A DNA stretch of 64,000 bases, taken from positions 202,758-266,757 of the forward strand of contig NZ_LQPH01000066.1 in NCBI RefSeq assembly GCF_002102255.1. The letters are read 5' to 3'. Both the position numbers and the translations under genes were made by a program. Origin of the DNA: Mycobacterium nebraskense (lineage in GTDB: Bacteria > Actinomycetota > Actinomycetes > Mycobacteriales > Mycobacteriaceae). Below the pieces are notes generated by a model. It saw only the letters and a program-made list of their open reading frames with translations. It was not told the DNA's origin and made no database searches. Below, one piece after another: positions 45,073 through 53,720 of the stretch (position 1 is the first letter of the stretch; each line of letters starts with the position of its first letter).

Positions 45073-45924
45073 TCACTGACTCCCCGAACGCCTGAACCGT
45101 CGCAGGTAGCCCGGCAACCCGTGCGCCGGCGGCGCTTTCGGCCAATCGTCGGCCCGGAAATACGCGTCGGTCCCGCCATCGACGAAGACGACGCTGCCGC
45201 AGAGGAATTCGGCGGACTCGGACAGCATGAAACACATCCAGTCGGCCATGTGCCGCGCCTGACCGAAGCCGCCGAGCGGAACCGGGAAGGACCGGACGGC
45301 CTTGGCCTGCCGGGGCGTCGCGAGCTGTTCCTGCAGCAACGGCGTCATGATGGCTCCCGGTGCCAGGGCGTTCAGGCGGACACCCGAGCCCGCCCATTCC
45401 GGCAGCACCGCGTGTCGCCGCACCCAACGACTGACGGCGATCTTCGACGCCGCATACATCATCGTCGGTGCGGCCGGGCCGAACGGCCGCACGGACCGCA
45501 GCGCCTTGTCGCCGTCATGCGCGAGCAACGCCTTGACCGTTCGGCGCGGGACGAGGGGCACGGTCGTCGACGAGTTGCTCGCCACGACGACCACTTTCGC
45601 GCATTCGGCCGCGGCCAGCGCGGGTCGCCAGGCGACGAGCGGCTCGACGACGCCGAAATAGTTGACCTGGCCGATTTGGCGCAGCCGCTCTCGACCAGGG
45701 CTGGGCCCGAGCCCGGCGGCCAGCACCGCACCGTCGAGTCTGCCGCCCGAGGCCGCCACCACGCCGTCGGCGGCCTGTTTGCGTCCGTGCGGCGTCGACA
45801 GGTCGGCGACGATATCGGCGTCTTTGATGTCGACGCCGATCACGGTGTGCCCGTCGGCCTTGAGCCGCAGCGCGGTCTCGTGGCCCATCCCGGAAGCCGA
45901 TCCGGTGACCGCATAAGTGCCCAT
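45073..45924 (-). CDS. short-chain dehydrogenase (3alpha-hydroxysteroid dehydrogenase-like)
   Basis: It is 283 residues from ATG 45924 (seven codons into the open frame). TGSASGMG starts the protein, followed by GVDIKDADIVADLSTPHGR, a short cofactor half typical of the bacterial 3alpha-hydroxysteroid/carbonyl reductase type. The active site is ASNSSTTVP with MMYAASKIAVSRWVRR (Tyr-x3-Lys). FLCGSVVFVDGGTDAYFR ends the core, and a 20-residue Arg-rich tail follows. It is similar in layout to the SDR at 53721. It is divergent from the thioesterase gene. Confidence 0.9.
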   Translation of the reverse strand: MGTYAVTGSASGMGHETALRLKADGHTVIGVDIKDADIVADLSTPHGRKQAADGVVAASGGRLDGAVLAAGLGPSPGRERLRQIGQVNYFGVVEPLVAWRPALAAAECAKVVVVASNSSTTVPLVPRRTVKALLAHDGDKALRSVRPFGPAAPTMMYAASKIAVSRWVRRHAVLPEWAGSGVRLNALAPGAIMTPLLQEQLATPRQAKAVRSFPVPLGGFGQARHMADWMCFMLSESAEFLCGSVVFVDGGTDAYFRADDWPKAPPAHGLPGYLRRFRRSGSQ

Positions 45925-45965
45925 CGCTCCGTTCTTACCAGTCACGGTCCTGTTAGGTTGCCGAC

Positions 45966-46580
45966 ATGCATGACCAAACGCCCTGCATCGATCTCAGCCA
46001 GCTCGAGTCGGTTTACGCGCCGCTGGCCGAGTCGATCCGCCGACTCATCGACGTCAGCATCCGTACCGAAGCCGAACCGGCGGCGGTGGCGGCGGCGCAG
46101 GCCAAGATCGACGCTGCTACAGCCGAATTGAGCGTGACCGCGCAGCCGGGGCCGGTCGGCGTGCACCATATGCCCAACGGCCAGACCATCGCGTGGGGCA
46201 ACGCGGTGGTCGGTGTGCGCAACCCGGTGGCACCGCCGCTGGTGATCCATCACGACCCTGACGGTCTGGTGTGGTCGGAATTCGCGCTGGGCGCGGCCTA
46301 CGAGGGACCGCCGGGCCACGTGCACGGCGGTGTCTGCGCGCTGGTGCTCGACCATGTGCTCGGGGCGACGGCGCACCAGCCCGGCAGGCCCGCCTACACC
46401 GGCACCCTCACCCTGCGCTACCGGCGCCGAACCGCGCTTGGGCGGCCGTTGCGCGCGCAGGCCCATGTCGAGCGCACCGAGGGCGTCAAGACGTTCGCCG
46501 TCGGCTACCTGGCCGATGAAGACGGTGTCACGGTCGAAGCGGAAGGCATTTTCATCCACCCCAGGCAGTCATCGTCCTGA
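45966..46580 (+). CDS. PaaI/THEM4-type hotdog thioesterase
   Basis: It is 204 residues. After an N-terminal helical region (about 55 residues) the hotdog domain has GPPGHVHGGVCALVLDHVLGATA, the helix bearing the catalytic Asp, then GTLTLRYRRRTALGRPL and the strand KTFAVGYLADEDG. Such enzymes hydrolyse acyl-CoA thioesters in the cytoplasm. The gene is divergent from the 3alpha-HSD-like SDR; its own start is at ATG 45966. Confidence 0.87.
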   Translation: MHDQTPCIDLSQLESVYAPLAESIRRLIDVSIRTEAEPAAVAAAQAKIDAATAELSVTAQPGPVGVHHMPNGQTIAWGNAVVGVRNPVAPPLVIHHDPDGLVWSEFALGAAYEGPPGHVHGGVCALVLDHVLGATAHQPGRPAYTGTLTLRYRRRTALGRPLRAQAHVERTEGVKTFAVGYLADEDGVTVEAEGIFIHPRQSSS

Positions 46581-46582
46581 CG

Positions 46583-47347
46583 TCAGGTTCGGGTGGCGGC
46601 CTTTTCGACGTCGAGCAGCTGTTCGCCGCGTCGTTCCTCGTCGTAGGCTTCGCGTCCGCCCCGCAAGCCGAACAGCCGTTTGGAGAACAGCAGGTAGATC
46701 ACGGCGGCGACGTTGATGGTGAAGGTGACCACTCGGGTCATCGTGATGCCCTTGGCCAGGTCGTGAATCTCCAACGGCAGGAACACCGAGGTGGCGATCA
46801 CCGCGAAGTACTCGCCCCAGCGTTTCAGCAACCACAGGCCGACGGCTTCGACGACCTCCAGCAGCGCGTAGGCGGCCAGCATCAAGGTCAGCAACACCAG
46901 GGTGGATGGCTTGGCGGCCAGCGCCTTTTCCAGTTCGTGCACGATGGTCATCTGATCGACCTTGAATCCGGCGGCCCGGAAGATCGGCAGGTCGCGGTCG
47001 AGGGTGGCCTGGATGGCGCCCCGCGCACCGCGAAACTTCCACACCGCATACGCGGCGAGCGCGATCACCACGGCCCGGAACAGGCGTTCCACCGCGAGTG
47101 TGCGGATGATGATGGCCTGGCGTAAAGCCTTGCCGCGCATGATCATCGGCGCGTCTTCGGCGCGCCCCCGTCCATGCGGCTGGCCCACCGTGAATTCACC
47201 GCAGCGCAGGCAACGCCACACTTCGCCGAGCCCGGTGGTGCCGCTCAACCGGGCCGCGAGGTCCTCCTCGTCGGGCGCATAGGTGGCGTGTCCCGCGATG
47301 GCACAGGTAACCAACTCCCACCGATTGATGCCCCGGTCTTTGCGCAT
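46583..47347 (-). CDS. DUF2127 membrane protein
   Basis: It is 254 residues. The N-terminal 60 residues contain a CxxC pair (WRCLRCGEFT) of rubredoxin-like spacing. Four predicted membrane helices follow (VVIALAAYAVW, LVLLTLMLAAYALLEVVEAVGLWLL, FAVIATSVFLPLEI, FTINVAAVIYLLF), which is the DUF2127 pattern. The charged tail ends in TRT. No function is known for the family; the gene stands alone and converges on the thioesterase with 2 nt between stops. Confidence 0.85.
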   Translation of the reverse strand: MRKDRGINRWELVTCAIAGHATYAPDEEDLAARLSGTTGLGEVWRCLRCGEFTVGQPHGRGRAEDAPMIMRGKALRQAIIIRTLAVERLFRAVVIALAAYAVWKFRGARGAIQATLDRDLPIFRAAGFKVDQMTIVHELEKALAAKPSTLVLLTLMLAAYALLEVVEAVGLWLLKRWGEYFAVIATSVFLPLEIHDLAKGITMTRVVTFTINVAAVIYLLFSKRLFGLRGGREAYDEERRGEQLLDVEKAATRT

Positions 47348-47402
47348 GGCCGATCATCGACTGCCGGAAGCGGCCCACGCAAGGGGGCGCGCACGGCGCG
47401 CG

Positions 47403-48809
47403 TCAGAACCGGGGCTTGGTGCGCGGCCGTTGGGCGGTGGGGCTCGCCGCACCCAACAGGACGGTGAGGTCGGCGACAGGGATCTCGTCGAGGTGGTCGA
47501 CCGCCGCGACGACGTCGGCGCGCAGCGCTTCGTCACAGAACGGCTCGGCCAGCCAGTGGAACTTGTCCGTGACGCGTTCCCACGACATGGGCCGGGTCGG
47601 GGATCCCTCGTAATCGGCTTGCTCGCGGTCGAATTCCCGTCCATCCCGGGTCACCAGGTGAACCCGGGCCGCCGTGCGTTGCGGATAGTCCGCGGTCAGG
47701 TCGGCGGCGGGTTCGACGTCGACGCGGGCCAGCAACTCCTGCACGTCGCCGCGCAGAACCCGTTCGGTTTCCAGTTGTTCGGGACCCACCCCGCCGTCGA
47801 GCAGCGCCACCGCACTCAGGTATTTGAGGTTGTAATCGGCCTGTTCCTTGGTGCGCGGATCATCCTTACCGCCGTACGCTCCCCCGCCGGCAAAGTCATA
47901 CGCCCCCTGGAAGACCTCGAGGGTCACCCGTGCGACGTCCTCCCCGCGCAAGCCGTTCTCGGTGCGCAGGGCCAAGATCGCGTCGATGACCACCTGGCCG
48001 TGGATGAGTGAGCAGTACTGCTTCAGGTAGGTCTGTTCGACGCAGGTGAGCCCCCGGTGGGTGGTCGCCAGATCGATGGGCTGGTCGAAGAGCTGCACCA
48101 GGCCGTGTGGGCCGTCGAACAACGACTTGGGCCCGGTGACGCCGCGCCCGGCAAGCATGGTCGCGTACACCGCGCGCATGCCGGTGATGGCAGGGGAAAT
48201 GCCCTTCCAATTCGAGACCGGCTCGGCGTGCACCGTCGCCAGCGACACGTTGTCGGTCGCGGCGGCCGCGATGGCGTTGGCGGTCTCGTCGACGTCCAGG
48301 CCGAGCAGCTTCGCCGTGGCCGCCGCGACCGACATCGACAGCTGCAACGCATGATTGAGTCCGCGCGCCATGACCGGAACCTGGGCGCTGAACCGGCATT
48401 GCACCTCGTAGGCCACCGCCAAAGCCAGCAGGAAGTCGGCGCCGCTGGCGCCGGTGTGCTCGGCGACCGCCAATACGGCGCCGAAGTTGTCGGCGGGATG
48501 ACACAGCCCGCCCACCGTCAGATAGGTGTCCAGCAGATCGGGATAGCGCACCAGCACCGCGTTGAAGAACGCGGCCTGGTCCACCGATGCCCGCCCACCG
48601 CCCACCAGTGTGGCGGTGGGGGCGCCGCTGAACTGGTGGGTGTGTTCGCGAATCGTCGCGACCAGCTCGCCGTCCAGGGAACCGACCGCGCAGGCGACGC
48701 TGTCGAGCACATTGCGCTTCATCAGCGCACACGGGCGCCCCGTCAGATCGGCCGACTCTGCGCCGACGACGAAGCCGGCCAGCTCGTCCACAACGTAGTT
48801 CTGTGCCAT
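47403..48809 (-). CDS. MmgE/PrpD family protein
   Basis: It is 468 residues, the usual family size. Features are the N-terminal LKRN-like helix (CALMKRNVLDSVACAVGSLDG), NAVLVRYPDLLDTYLTVGGLCHPADNFGAVLA with the conserved Asp/His, HALQLSMSVAAATAKLLGLD, NWKGISPAITGMRAV and the lid-domain YCSLIHGQV. Members are 2-methylcitrate dehydratase, cis-aconitate decarboxylase or other lyases. The active-site histidine is retained, but no substrate can be assigned. It lies behind the IclR gene on the same strand, with a stem-loop between them. Confidence 0.9.
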   Translation of the reverse strand: MAQNYVVDELAGFVVGAESADLTGRPCALMKRNVLDSVACAVGSLDGELVATIREHTHQFSGAPTATLVGGGRASVDQAAFFNAVLVRYPDLLDTYLTVGGLCHPADNFGAVLAVAEHTGASGADFLLALAVAYEVQCRFSAQVPVMARGLNHALQLSMSVAAATAKLLGLDVDETANAIAAAATDNVSLATVHAEPVSNWKGISPAITGMRAVYATMLAGRGVTGPKSLFDGPHGLVQLFDQPIDLATTHRGLTCVEQTYLKQYCSLIHGQVVIDAILALRTENGLRGEDVARVTLEVFQGAYDFAGGGAYGGKDDPRTKEQADYNLKYLSAVALLDGGVGPEQLETERVLRGDVQELLARVDVEPAADLTADYPQRTAARVHLVTRDGREFDREQADYEGSPTRPMSWERVTDKFHWLAEPFCDEALRADVVAAVDHLDEIPVADLTVLLGAASPTAQRPRTKPRF

Positions 48810-48837
48810 GACTTTTCGCCTTCCGGCCTGCCGATCG

Positions 48838-48869
48838 CGGCTCAGCGCAGCTGCCGCAGTTCTGAGCCG
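48838..48869 (-). terminator. stem-loop between the IclR and MmgE/PrpD genes
   Basis: CGGCTCAG and CTGAGCCG form a perfect 8-bp stem around a 16-nt loop, 28 nt upstream of the MmgE/PrpD start and 3 nt after the IclR stop. It may be an IclR terminator or an attenuator for the next gene. Confidence 0.4.
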
Positions 48870-48872
48870 AGC

Positions 48873-49790
48873 CTAGACGGCGCGATCGACCGCGTCCGGT
48901 CGCGGCGGGCGGAGGCTGATCGCCGCCGTTTCGTCGGTCAGGTGCTTACCGATGACCCGGATCTGCCGCGCGGACAGCGGGCACAGCGGGTGCACGGCCA
49001 CCATCAGGGCAACGTGTCGTTCATCGAAAACCGGTGCGGCGATGGTCACCACGGGTTGCTTGCGCCGACCCGGGTTGTCGTCGGAGAGGAAGCCGATGGT
49101 GGTGAACTCGACGAGCAACTGATCCATGATGTGGCGCACCGGCGTGGGCATCTCATCGCTGTCCAACGTGCCGACCACCTGCACCGCCTGGGCCAGCGCG
49201 GGAGTCGTCCAGTCGACGTCGAAGCCGCGCTCACGCGTGTGCTCCAATACCTGTTCGAGTCGCCGGGTGCGATCGGGATTGTTACCCGCACCGCGGCGGA
49301 TCCACGCGCGTTGTTCCTCCTCGTCGTCCCAGGCGGCGAGCGCGACTCCGAAGGGCGGAGCGTACGGGATGCGATCGCCCGGAATTCCGGACGGTTGGGT
49401 GGCGGGCTCGCCCTCAAAAGCGGTGACTACCAACGAATCACCGAAACGCTCGACCACGGAGCAGGCGTAGCCCACTTCGCGGGACAATCGCAGCGCCGCG
49501 GAGCGGGCCGCGTGCGCGAGCGGCCGGGCGGTGTCCGTTCGCGCCGCCACGACAGCCAGTGCGGGACCGAGGGTGAACGTCTTGGCGACCGGATCGCGGC
49601 TGGCCCACCCCCGGTCGCACAACGTCTTGAGAATCGCGTGCGCCGTCGCCTGCGTGAGATCGAGCTCGCGCACGATGTCGGAGAACCGCAGCCGCGCATT
49701 CCCGGACCGGGCCAGGAACTCGACAACGTCGAGCACCCGGGCCGTCGGCGCAGACGTCGATCCGCGAATGGCTTGACTCCTCTGCCGCAC
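48873..49790 (-). CDS. IclR-family transcriptional regulator
   Basis: It is 305 residues from GTG 49790, with no obvious ribosome-binding site and so possibly leaderless. The N-terminal winged helix is VLDVVEFLARSG, RFSDIVRELDLTQATAHAILKTLCDRGWASRDPVAKTFTLG. The effector domain (about 90-290) begins with AARSAALRLSREVG and keeps FGVALAAWDDEEEQRAWIRR. IclR proteins bind small acids. It is divergent from an alcohol dehydrogenase operon, and two direct repeats sit in the promoter between them. Confidence 0.9.
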   Translation of the reverse strand: MRQRSQAIRGSTSAPTARVLDVVEFLARSGNARLRFSDIVRELDLTQATAHAILKTLCDRGWASRDPVAKTFTLGPALAVVAARTDTARPLAHAARSAALRLSREVGYACSVVERFGDSLVVTAFEGEPATQPSGIPGDRIPYAPPFGVALAAWDDEEEQRAWIRRGAGNNPDRTRRLEQVLEHTRERGFDVDWTTPALAQAVQVVGTLDSDEMPTPVRHIMDQLLVEFTTIGFLSDDNPGRRKQPVVTIAAPVFDERHVALMVAVHPLCPLSARQIRVIGKHLTDETAAISLRPPRPDAVDRAV

Positions 49791-49809
49791 GATTTAGAGT
49801 TAGACGAAC

Positions 49810-49838
49810 ATTCGAGATTCTATATCGATTATTCGAGA
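49810..49838. promoter_or_regulatory. direct repeats of ATTCGAGA 21 bp apart, possible IclR operator
   Basis: ATTCGAGA occurs at 49810-49817 and 49831-49838, two helical turns apart. The AT-rich promoter between the IclR gene (starting at 49790) and the ADH gene (starting at 49851) is only 60 bp. Confidence 0.5.
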
Positions 49839-49850
49839 AAGTTAACCGAT

Positions 49851-50903
49851 TTGCGTGCTGTGGTGTTGAGAGACGGCCGGCTACAGGTCCGCGAGACGCC
49901 GGACCCGGAACCCGGGCCGGGTGAGCTGTTGCTGCGCACGCTGAGCACCGCGATCTGCGCGTCGGACGTGCATTTCATGGACCACCCGGAGCTCGCCGTC
50001 GACGATCCGACCGGTCGCTCGCTGTATGACACCGACCGCGACATCGTGCTCGGTCACGAGTTCGTGGGCGAGGTCGTCGGCCACGGACCCGGGTGCACGG
50101 ACCAGTTCGCGATCGGCACCCGCGTGACGGCCATGCCGGTACGCCTGGTCGACGGCGGTGCCGGCGGAATGCGGATCATCGGCCAGCATCCCGAGGCACA
50201 GGGCAGTTTCGGTGAGCTGCTGGTAGTTTCGGAGGTGGCGGCCAAGCCGGTCCCGGGCGACGTTCCCAGTGACGCCGTCGCACTGACCGACGCGTTCGCA
50301 GTCGGCGAGTTCTACGTTCGGTCGGCGCGGATGCAACCGGGTGAGGTTGCCATCGTGATCGGCGCGGGGGCGATCGGCCTCTCGGCCGTCGCGGCGCTGG
50401 CCAGCCGCGGCATCGAGCCGATTCTCGTGGCGGACTACAAGTCCGACCGCCGCGAGCTGGCCCACGAGCGTTTCGGCGCGCACGTCGCGGTCAACCCCGC
50501 CGAGAAGTCGCCGTTCGACGCGTTCAACGAGGTGCGCGCCCAACGCGGATTGCCCGGCCCGGCAGTCGTTTTCGAGTGTGTCGGCGCCACCGGGCTGATC
50601 CAGAAGATCGTCGAATCCGCCGAGATGGGAACCCGCCTCTACTGCGCGGGCGGCTGGTACACCGGTGACACGCTGGACATCACCACCGCCACCCGCCAAG
50701 GCGTCACCATTCAGTTCGGCGGCGGGCCGCACCCGCAAGACTGGTACGGCACGCTCGACGCCATCGCGGCAGGGCGGCTCGACCCGCTCCCCAGCGTGGG
50801 CAAGATCATCGGCCTCGACGAAGTGCCCGACGCGCTCGAGCTGGCCCGCCGGTCGGACGGCCCGCCGCGGATCGTGGTCCATCCGAACGGAGACCTGCCA
50901 TGA
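49851..50903 (+). CDS. zinc alcohol dehydrogenase-like (MDR) protein
   Basis: It is 350 residues from TTG 49851, chosen because LRAVVLRDGRLQVRE is the usual ADH N-terminus and GAGAAAG lies about 9 nt upstream; GTG 49860 is an alternative. Catalytic zinc ligands are Cys36 (ICASDVHFMD) and His69/Glu70 (LGHEFVGEV). The four-Cys structural zinc loop is absent (short MPVRLVDGGAGG stretch instead). The NAD(P) motif is VIGAGAIGLSA. It is the first of three coupled genes (4-nt ATGA overlap to SnoaL, which directly abuts an SDR). Confidence 0.88.
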   Translation: MRAVVLRDGRLQVRETPDPEPGPGELLLRTLSTAICASDVHFMDHPELAVDDPTGRSLYDTDRDIVLGHEFVGEVVGHGPGCTDQFAIGTRVTAMPVRLVDGGAGGMRIIGQHPEAQGSFGELLVVSEVAAKPVPGDVPSDAVALTDAFAVGEFYVRSARMQPGEVAIVIGAGAIGLSAVAALASRGIEPILVADYKSDRRELAHERFGAHVAVNPAEKSPFDAFNEVRAQRGLPGPAVVFECVGATGLIQKIVESAEMGTRLYCAGGWYTGDTLDITTATRQGVTIQFGGGPHPQDWYGTLDAIAAGRLDPLPSVGKIIGLDEVPDALELARRSDGPPRIVVHPNGDLP

Positions 50904-51313
50904 CCGAACGCGATGACCGCCAGGACATCTCCGAGCTGCTGGTGCGCTACGCCACCGGGATAGACCGGCGCGACTGGCCGCTGTTTCGCACCGTGTTCAC
51001 CGCCGACTGCGAGCTCGACTACGGCGAGATCGGGTCGTGGACCGGCGTCGACGCCGTCGCGGACTTCATGGAGCAGGTGCACGCCCTGGCGGGCTACACG
51101 CTGCACCGCCTGACCAACCAGGCGATCACGGTCGACGGCGACAACGCGACGGCGCGAACCTACATCGATGGACTGATCATGGCCGGCGACAACAACTCCG
51201 GCGTGAATGCGATCGGCTTCTACGACGACGAGATCGTGCGCACCGGCGAAGGGTGGCGCATCGCCCGCCGGCGCTACACCCAGGTACGCCTCACGACGGT
51301 AGGGAGCCCCTAG
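50900..51313 (+). CDS. SnoaL_4-type NTF2-like protein
   Basis: It is 137 residues beginning at the ATGA overlap with the ADH gene. The N-terminal helix ISELLVRYATGIDRRDWPLFRTVFTADCELDYG and the following GVDAVADFMEQV and HRLTNQAITVDGDNATARTYI define the SnoaL_4 (ring-hydroxylating dioxygenase beta-like) subgroup. In catabolic operons such small proteins act as isomerases or dehydratases. The start and stop are fixed by the flanking genes, which are translated from the same message. Confidence 0.88.
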   Translation: MTERDDRQDISELLVRYATGIDRRDWPLFRTVFTADCELDYGEIGSWTGVDAVADFMEQVHALAGYTLHRLTNQAITVDGDNATARTYIDGLIMAGDNNSGVNAIGFYDDEIVRTGEGWRIARRRYTQVRLTTVGSP

Positions 51314-52132
51314 ATGACGTTCGCAACCAAGTACGGACCGTGGGCGCTGGTGGCCGGCGCCTCGGACGGGGTGGGCGCGGCGTTCGCCCACGGGCTTGCG
51401 GAGCGCGGCGTCAACGTCGTGCTGATCGCCCGTCGGCAAGCCGTCCTCGACGAAGTCGCGGCCACGATCGAGAACGAAACGTCGGTGTCCACGCGGACCC
51501 TCGCCATCGATCTCGCCGAACCGGGCGCGGCGGCGGCGATCGCCGCGGCGACCAGCGACCTGGAGGTCGGCTTCCTGGTGTACTGCGCCGGTGGAGACCC
51601 GAACTTCAAGCCGTTTCTCGCCAATCCGATCGAAGCCGCCGAAGCGATGGTGCAACGCAACTGCATGGTGCCGATGCAGCTGTGTCACCACTTCGCGGCC
51701 GCCATGGTGGAGCGGGGCCGCGGCGGGATCGTGCTGTTCGGGTCCGGCGCCGGCCTGGCCGGCGGGGCCAACATGGTCGCCTACGGCGCCTCGAAGGCGT
51801 TCGACATGGTCTTCGCCGAGGCGCTCTGGGCCGAGTTGCACGACAAAGGTGTCGACGTCCTGGGCCTCATCCTAGGCAAGACCGATACGCCCGCATTGCG
51901 GCAACTCGAACACAGCCGCGGCCAGTTAGCTTCGCCCAATGAGGTGCCGCCGGGCGCGGCCGCCGTGGCGGACGTCATCGCGGAGGCGTTCGAGAACCTG
52001 GGTAACGGACCCACCCTGATGGTCGGTGACATGATGCGCGCCGCCGAACAAATGTTGGCGTCGCTAACCCGCAACCAAGCCGTCGAACTGTTCGCCCAAG
52101 CCGCGGCCGCGGCCATGGGCCCGGATAATTAG
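51314..52132 (+). CDS. short-chain dehydrogenase ending the ADH-SnoaL operon
   Basis: It is 272 residues; its ATG directly follows the SnoaL TAG. GASDGVGAAFAHGLAERG is the cofactor motif, CAGGDPN replaces NNAG, and the active site is SGAGLAGGANMVAYGASKAF. The C-terminal extension (about residues 210-272) is more helical than usual. With the ADH and the SnoaL protein it could run consecutive oxidations of one alcohol substrate. Confidence 0.88.
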   Translation: MTFATKYGPWALVAGASDGVGAAFAHGLAERGVNVVLIARRQAVLDEVAATIENETSVSTRTLAIDLAEPGAAAAIAAATSDLEVGFLVYCAGGDPNFKPFLANPIEAAEAMVQRNCMVPMQLCHHFAAAMVERGRGGIVLFGSGAGLAGGANMVAYGASKAFDMVFAEALWAELHDKGVDVLGLILGKTDTPALRQLEHSRGQLASPNEVPPGAAAVADVIAEAFENLGNGPTLMVGDMMRAAEQMLASLTRNQAVELFAQAAAAAMGPDN

Positions 52133-52147
52133 GGGGAACTTCCCCCT
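52131..52147 (+). terminator. GC hairpin overlapping the SDR stop codon
   Basis: AGGGGGAA-C-TTCCCCCT is a perfect 8-bp inverted repeat that begins in the TAG stop (52130-52132). No U-run follows, so it is a candidate terminator only. Confidence 0.4.
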
Positions 52148-52399
52148 CCCGAAACCCGTCGTACTGCACGGGGACGGATTCCGCGCCGGAAGGTTTGCCA
52201 AACTTCGAAATCAGGACAGCCTAACTTTTGCCCCGTGCCCAGCCTGGCCAGCAAAGATAGGTTTCGGCACACCGCCGCCCCGCCGATTGGCCACGTTGCT
52301 GGCGACGGGCTTCGCGGGTAACTTGGGTAGTCGCTCGGCACGGCTAACCCCGCCAGAGTAGTCGCCACGATCGCCACCCCTCCATATCGAAGGATGACG

Positions 52400-53686
52400 A
52401 TGCTCGCCACAGACAGGCCCGCAGCCGCGGTCTCGACGGCAGAACGCTCGCGGCGTCGCACCCTGGCCCGTTCGGCACTGATCACCACGGCATTCATCGC
52501 CCCGGCGATGGTGATACGAATTCTCGGCCTGCACACCGACCCGGTCGTCGCCCTGCTGATCTTCGGGGCCGCGGTGGTGTCGGCCAGCTTCCTGCTGGCC
52601 TGGGCCGCCGAAGCCGCACAGATCGATGTCTCCGGCGGGATGGCGACGGCGGTGCTGGCGCTGATCGCGGTGCTGCCCGAGTACGCCGTCGACCTGTATT
52701 ACGCATACGTGTCCGGGCACAACGCGGAATACACGCAATACGCTGCCGCCAACATGACCGGGTCCAACCGGCTGCTGATGGGTCTCGGTTGGCCCGTCGT
52801 GGTGTTGGTCAGCATCGTGGTGGCCCGCCGGGCCGGTTCCGAGAAGGCCACCGGCTTGGCGCTGCAACCGACCAACCGCGTCGAACTGGGATTCCTGCTG
52901 ATAGCCGGCGTTATCGCGTTCGCGATACCGGCGAGCGGCCAAATCCACTTCGGGCTGGGGCTGGCCCTGCTGGCCTGGTTCGGGTTCTACCTCTACAAGG
53001 TCAGCCACGGCGACGTGGAGGAGCCCGATCTGATCGGGACGGCCGCCGCCCTCGGGGAGCTACCCGATCGGCGGCGGCGCATCGTCGTCGTCAGCCTCTT
53101 CCTGGCGTCCGGCGCGGTGATTCTGCTGTGCGCCAAGCCGTTCGCCGACAATTTGGTCGCCGCGGGCACCGAACTGGGCATCGACCGGTTCCTGCTGGTC
53201 CAGTGGCTCGCCCCGCTCGCTTCGGAGGCCCCGGAGTTCATCGTCGCGACCATCTTCGCCGCGCGGGGCAAGGGCACCGCTGCCATCGCCACCCTGATTT
53301 CCTCCAAGGTCAACCAGTGGACGCTGCTGATCGGGTCGCTGCCGATCGCCCACCTGCTTGGCGGCGGCGGATACTCCCTTGAGCTCGACCCGCGTCAGGT
53401 GGAGGAAGTACTGCTCACGGCCACCCAGACCATGATGGGGGTGGCCCTGCTGTTGGCGCTGCGATTCCACCGCGCCGCGGCGTGCACGCTGCTGGGCCTG
53501 TTCGTCGTCCAGTTCCCGATCGCCACGACGCATGGCCGGCTGCTGCTCTGCGGCGTGTACACCGCGGTGGCCGTCGTCGCGCTGATCCGATACCGCCGGC
53601 ACCTGGCGGCCACCGTGCGGGCGCCGTTCTTCGGGACGGCCATCCGCCACAGCGGTCACCCCCACCATCCGGTGCCAGACCCGTAA
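52400..53686 (+). CDS. CaCA-superfamily sodium/calcium-type cation exchanger
   Basis: It is about 428 residues. I take ATG 52400, with GAAGGA 5 nt upstream, over ATG 52394, which has no room for a ribosome-binding site. There are about 10 membrane helices. The two inverted alpha-repeats are visible: VLPEYAVDLYYAY with AANMTGSNRLLMGLG, and LASEAPEFIVATIFAARG with TLISSKVNQWTLLIGSLP. The acidic residues in PEYAVD and SEAPEF are the ion-binding Glu positions. It exchanges cations across the membrane. The 260-nt leader before it holds no gene and no recognised riboswitch. Confidence 0.88.
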   Translation: MLATDRPAAAVSTAERSRRRTLARSALITTAFIAPAMVIRILGLHTDPVVALLIFGAAVVSASFLLAWAAEAAQIDVSGGMATAVLALIAVLPEYAVDLYYAYVSGHNAEYTQYAAANMTGSNRLLMGLGWPVVVLVSIVVARRAGSEKATGLALQPTNRVELGFLLIAGVIAFAIPASGQIHFGLGLALLAWFGFYLYKVSHGDVEEPDLIGTAAALGELPDRRRRIVVVSLFLASGAVILLCAKPFADNLVAAGTELGIDRFLLVQWLAPLASEAPEFIVATIFAARGKGTAAIATLISSKVNQWTLLIGSLPIAHLLGGGGYSLELDPRQVEEVLLTATQTMMGVALLLALRFHRAAACTLLGLFVVQFPIATTHGRLLLCGVYTAVAVVALIRYRRHLAATVRAPFFGTAIRHSGHPHHPVPDP

Positions 53687-53703
53687 TTCCCGGAGATCGC
53701 TGG

Positions 53704-53713
53704 CCGTATACGG
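53704..53713. promoter_or_regulatory. 10-bp palindrome CCGTATACGG just upstream of an SDR
   Basis: A perfect palindrome ends 7 nt before the ATG at 53721, so it overlaps the promoter or translation start region of this gene. It is short and may be chance. Confidence 0.3.
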
Positions 53714-53720
53714 TCCAGAT

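Noticed and set aside
48057..49850. 948-codon plus-strand frame leading into the ADH gene
   Set aside because: The upstream 598 codons are antisense to MmgE/PrpD and IclR and have an Arg/Gly/His-rich composition. Only the part from 49851 reads as an alcohol dehydrogenase.
52148..52399. Regulatory RNA or iron box ahead of the cation exchanger
   Set aside because: Only a short GCCTAA-like half site was seen; no full IdeR box or known riboswitch core.
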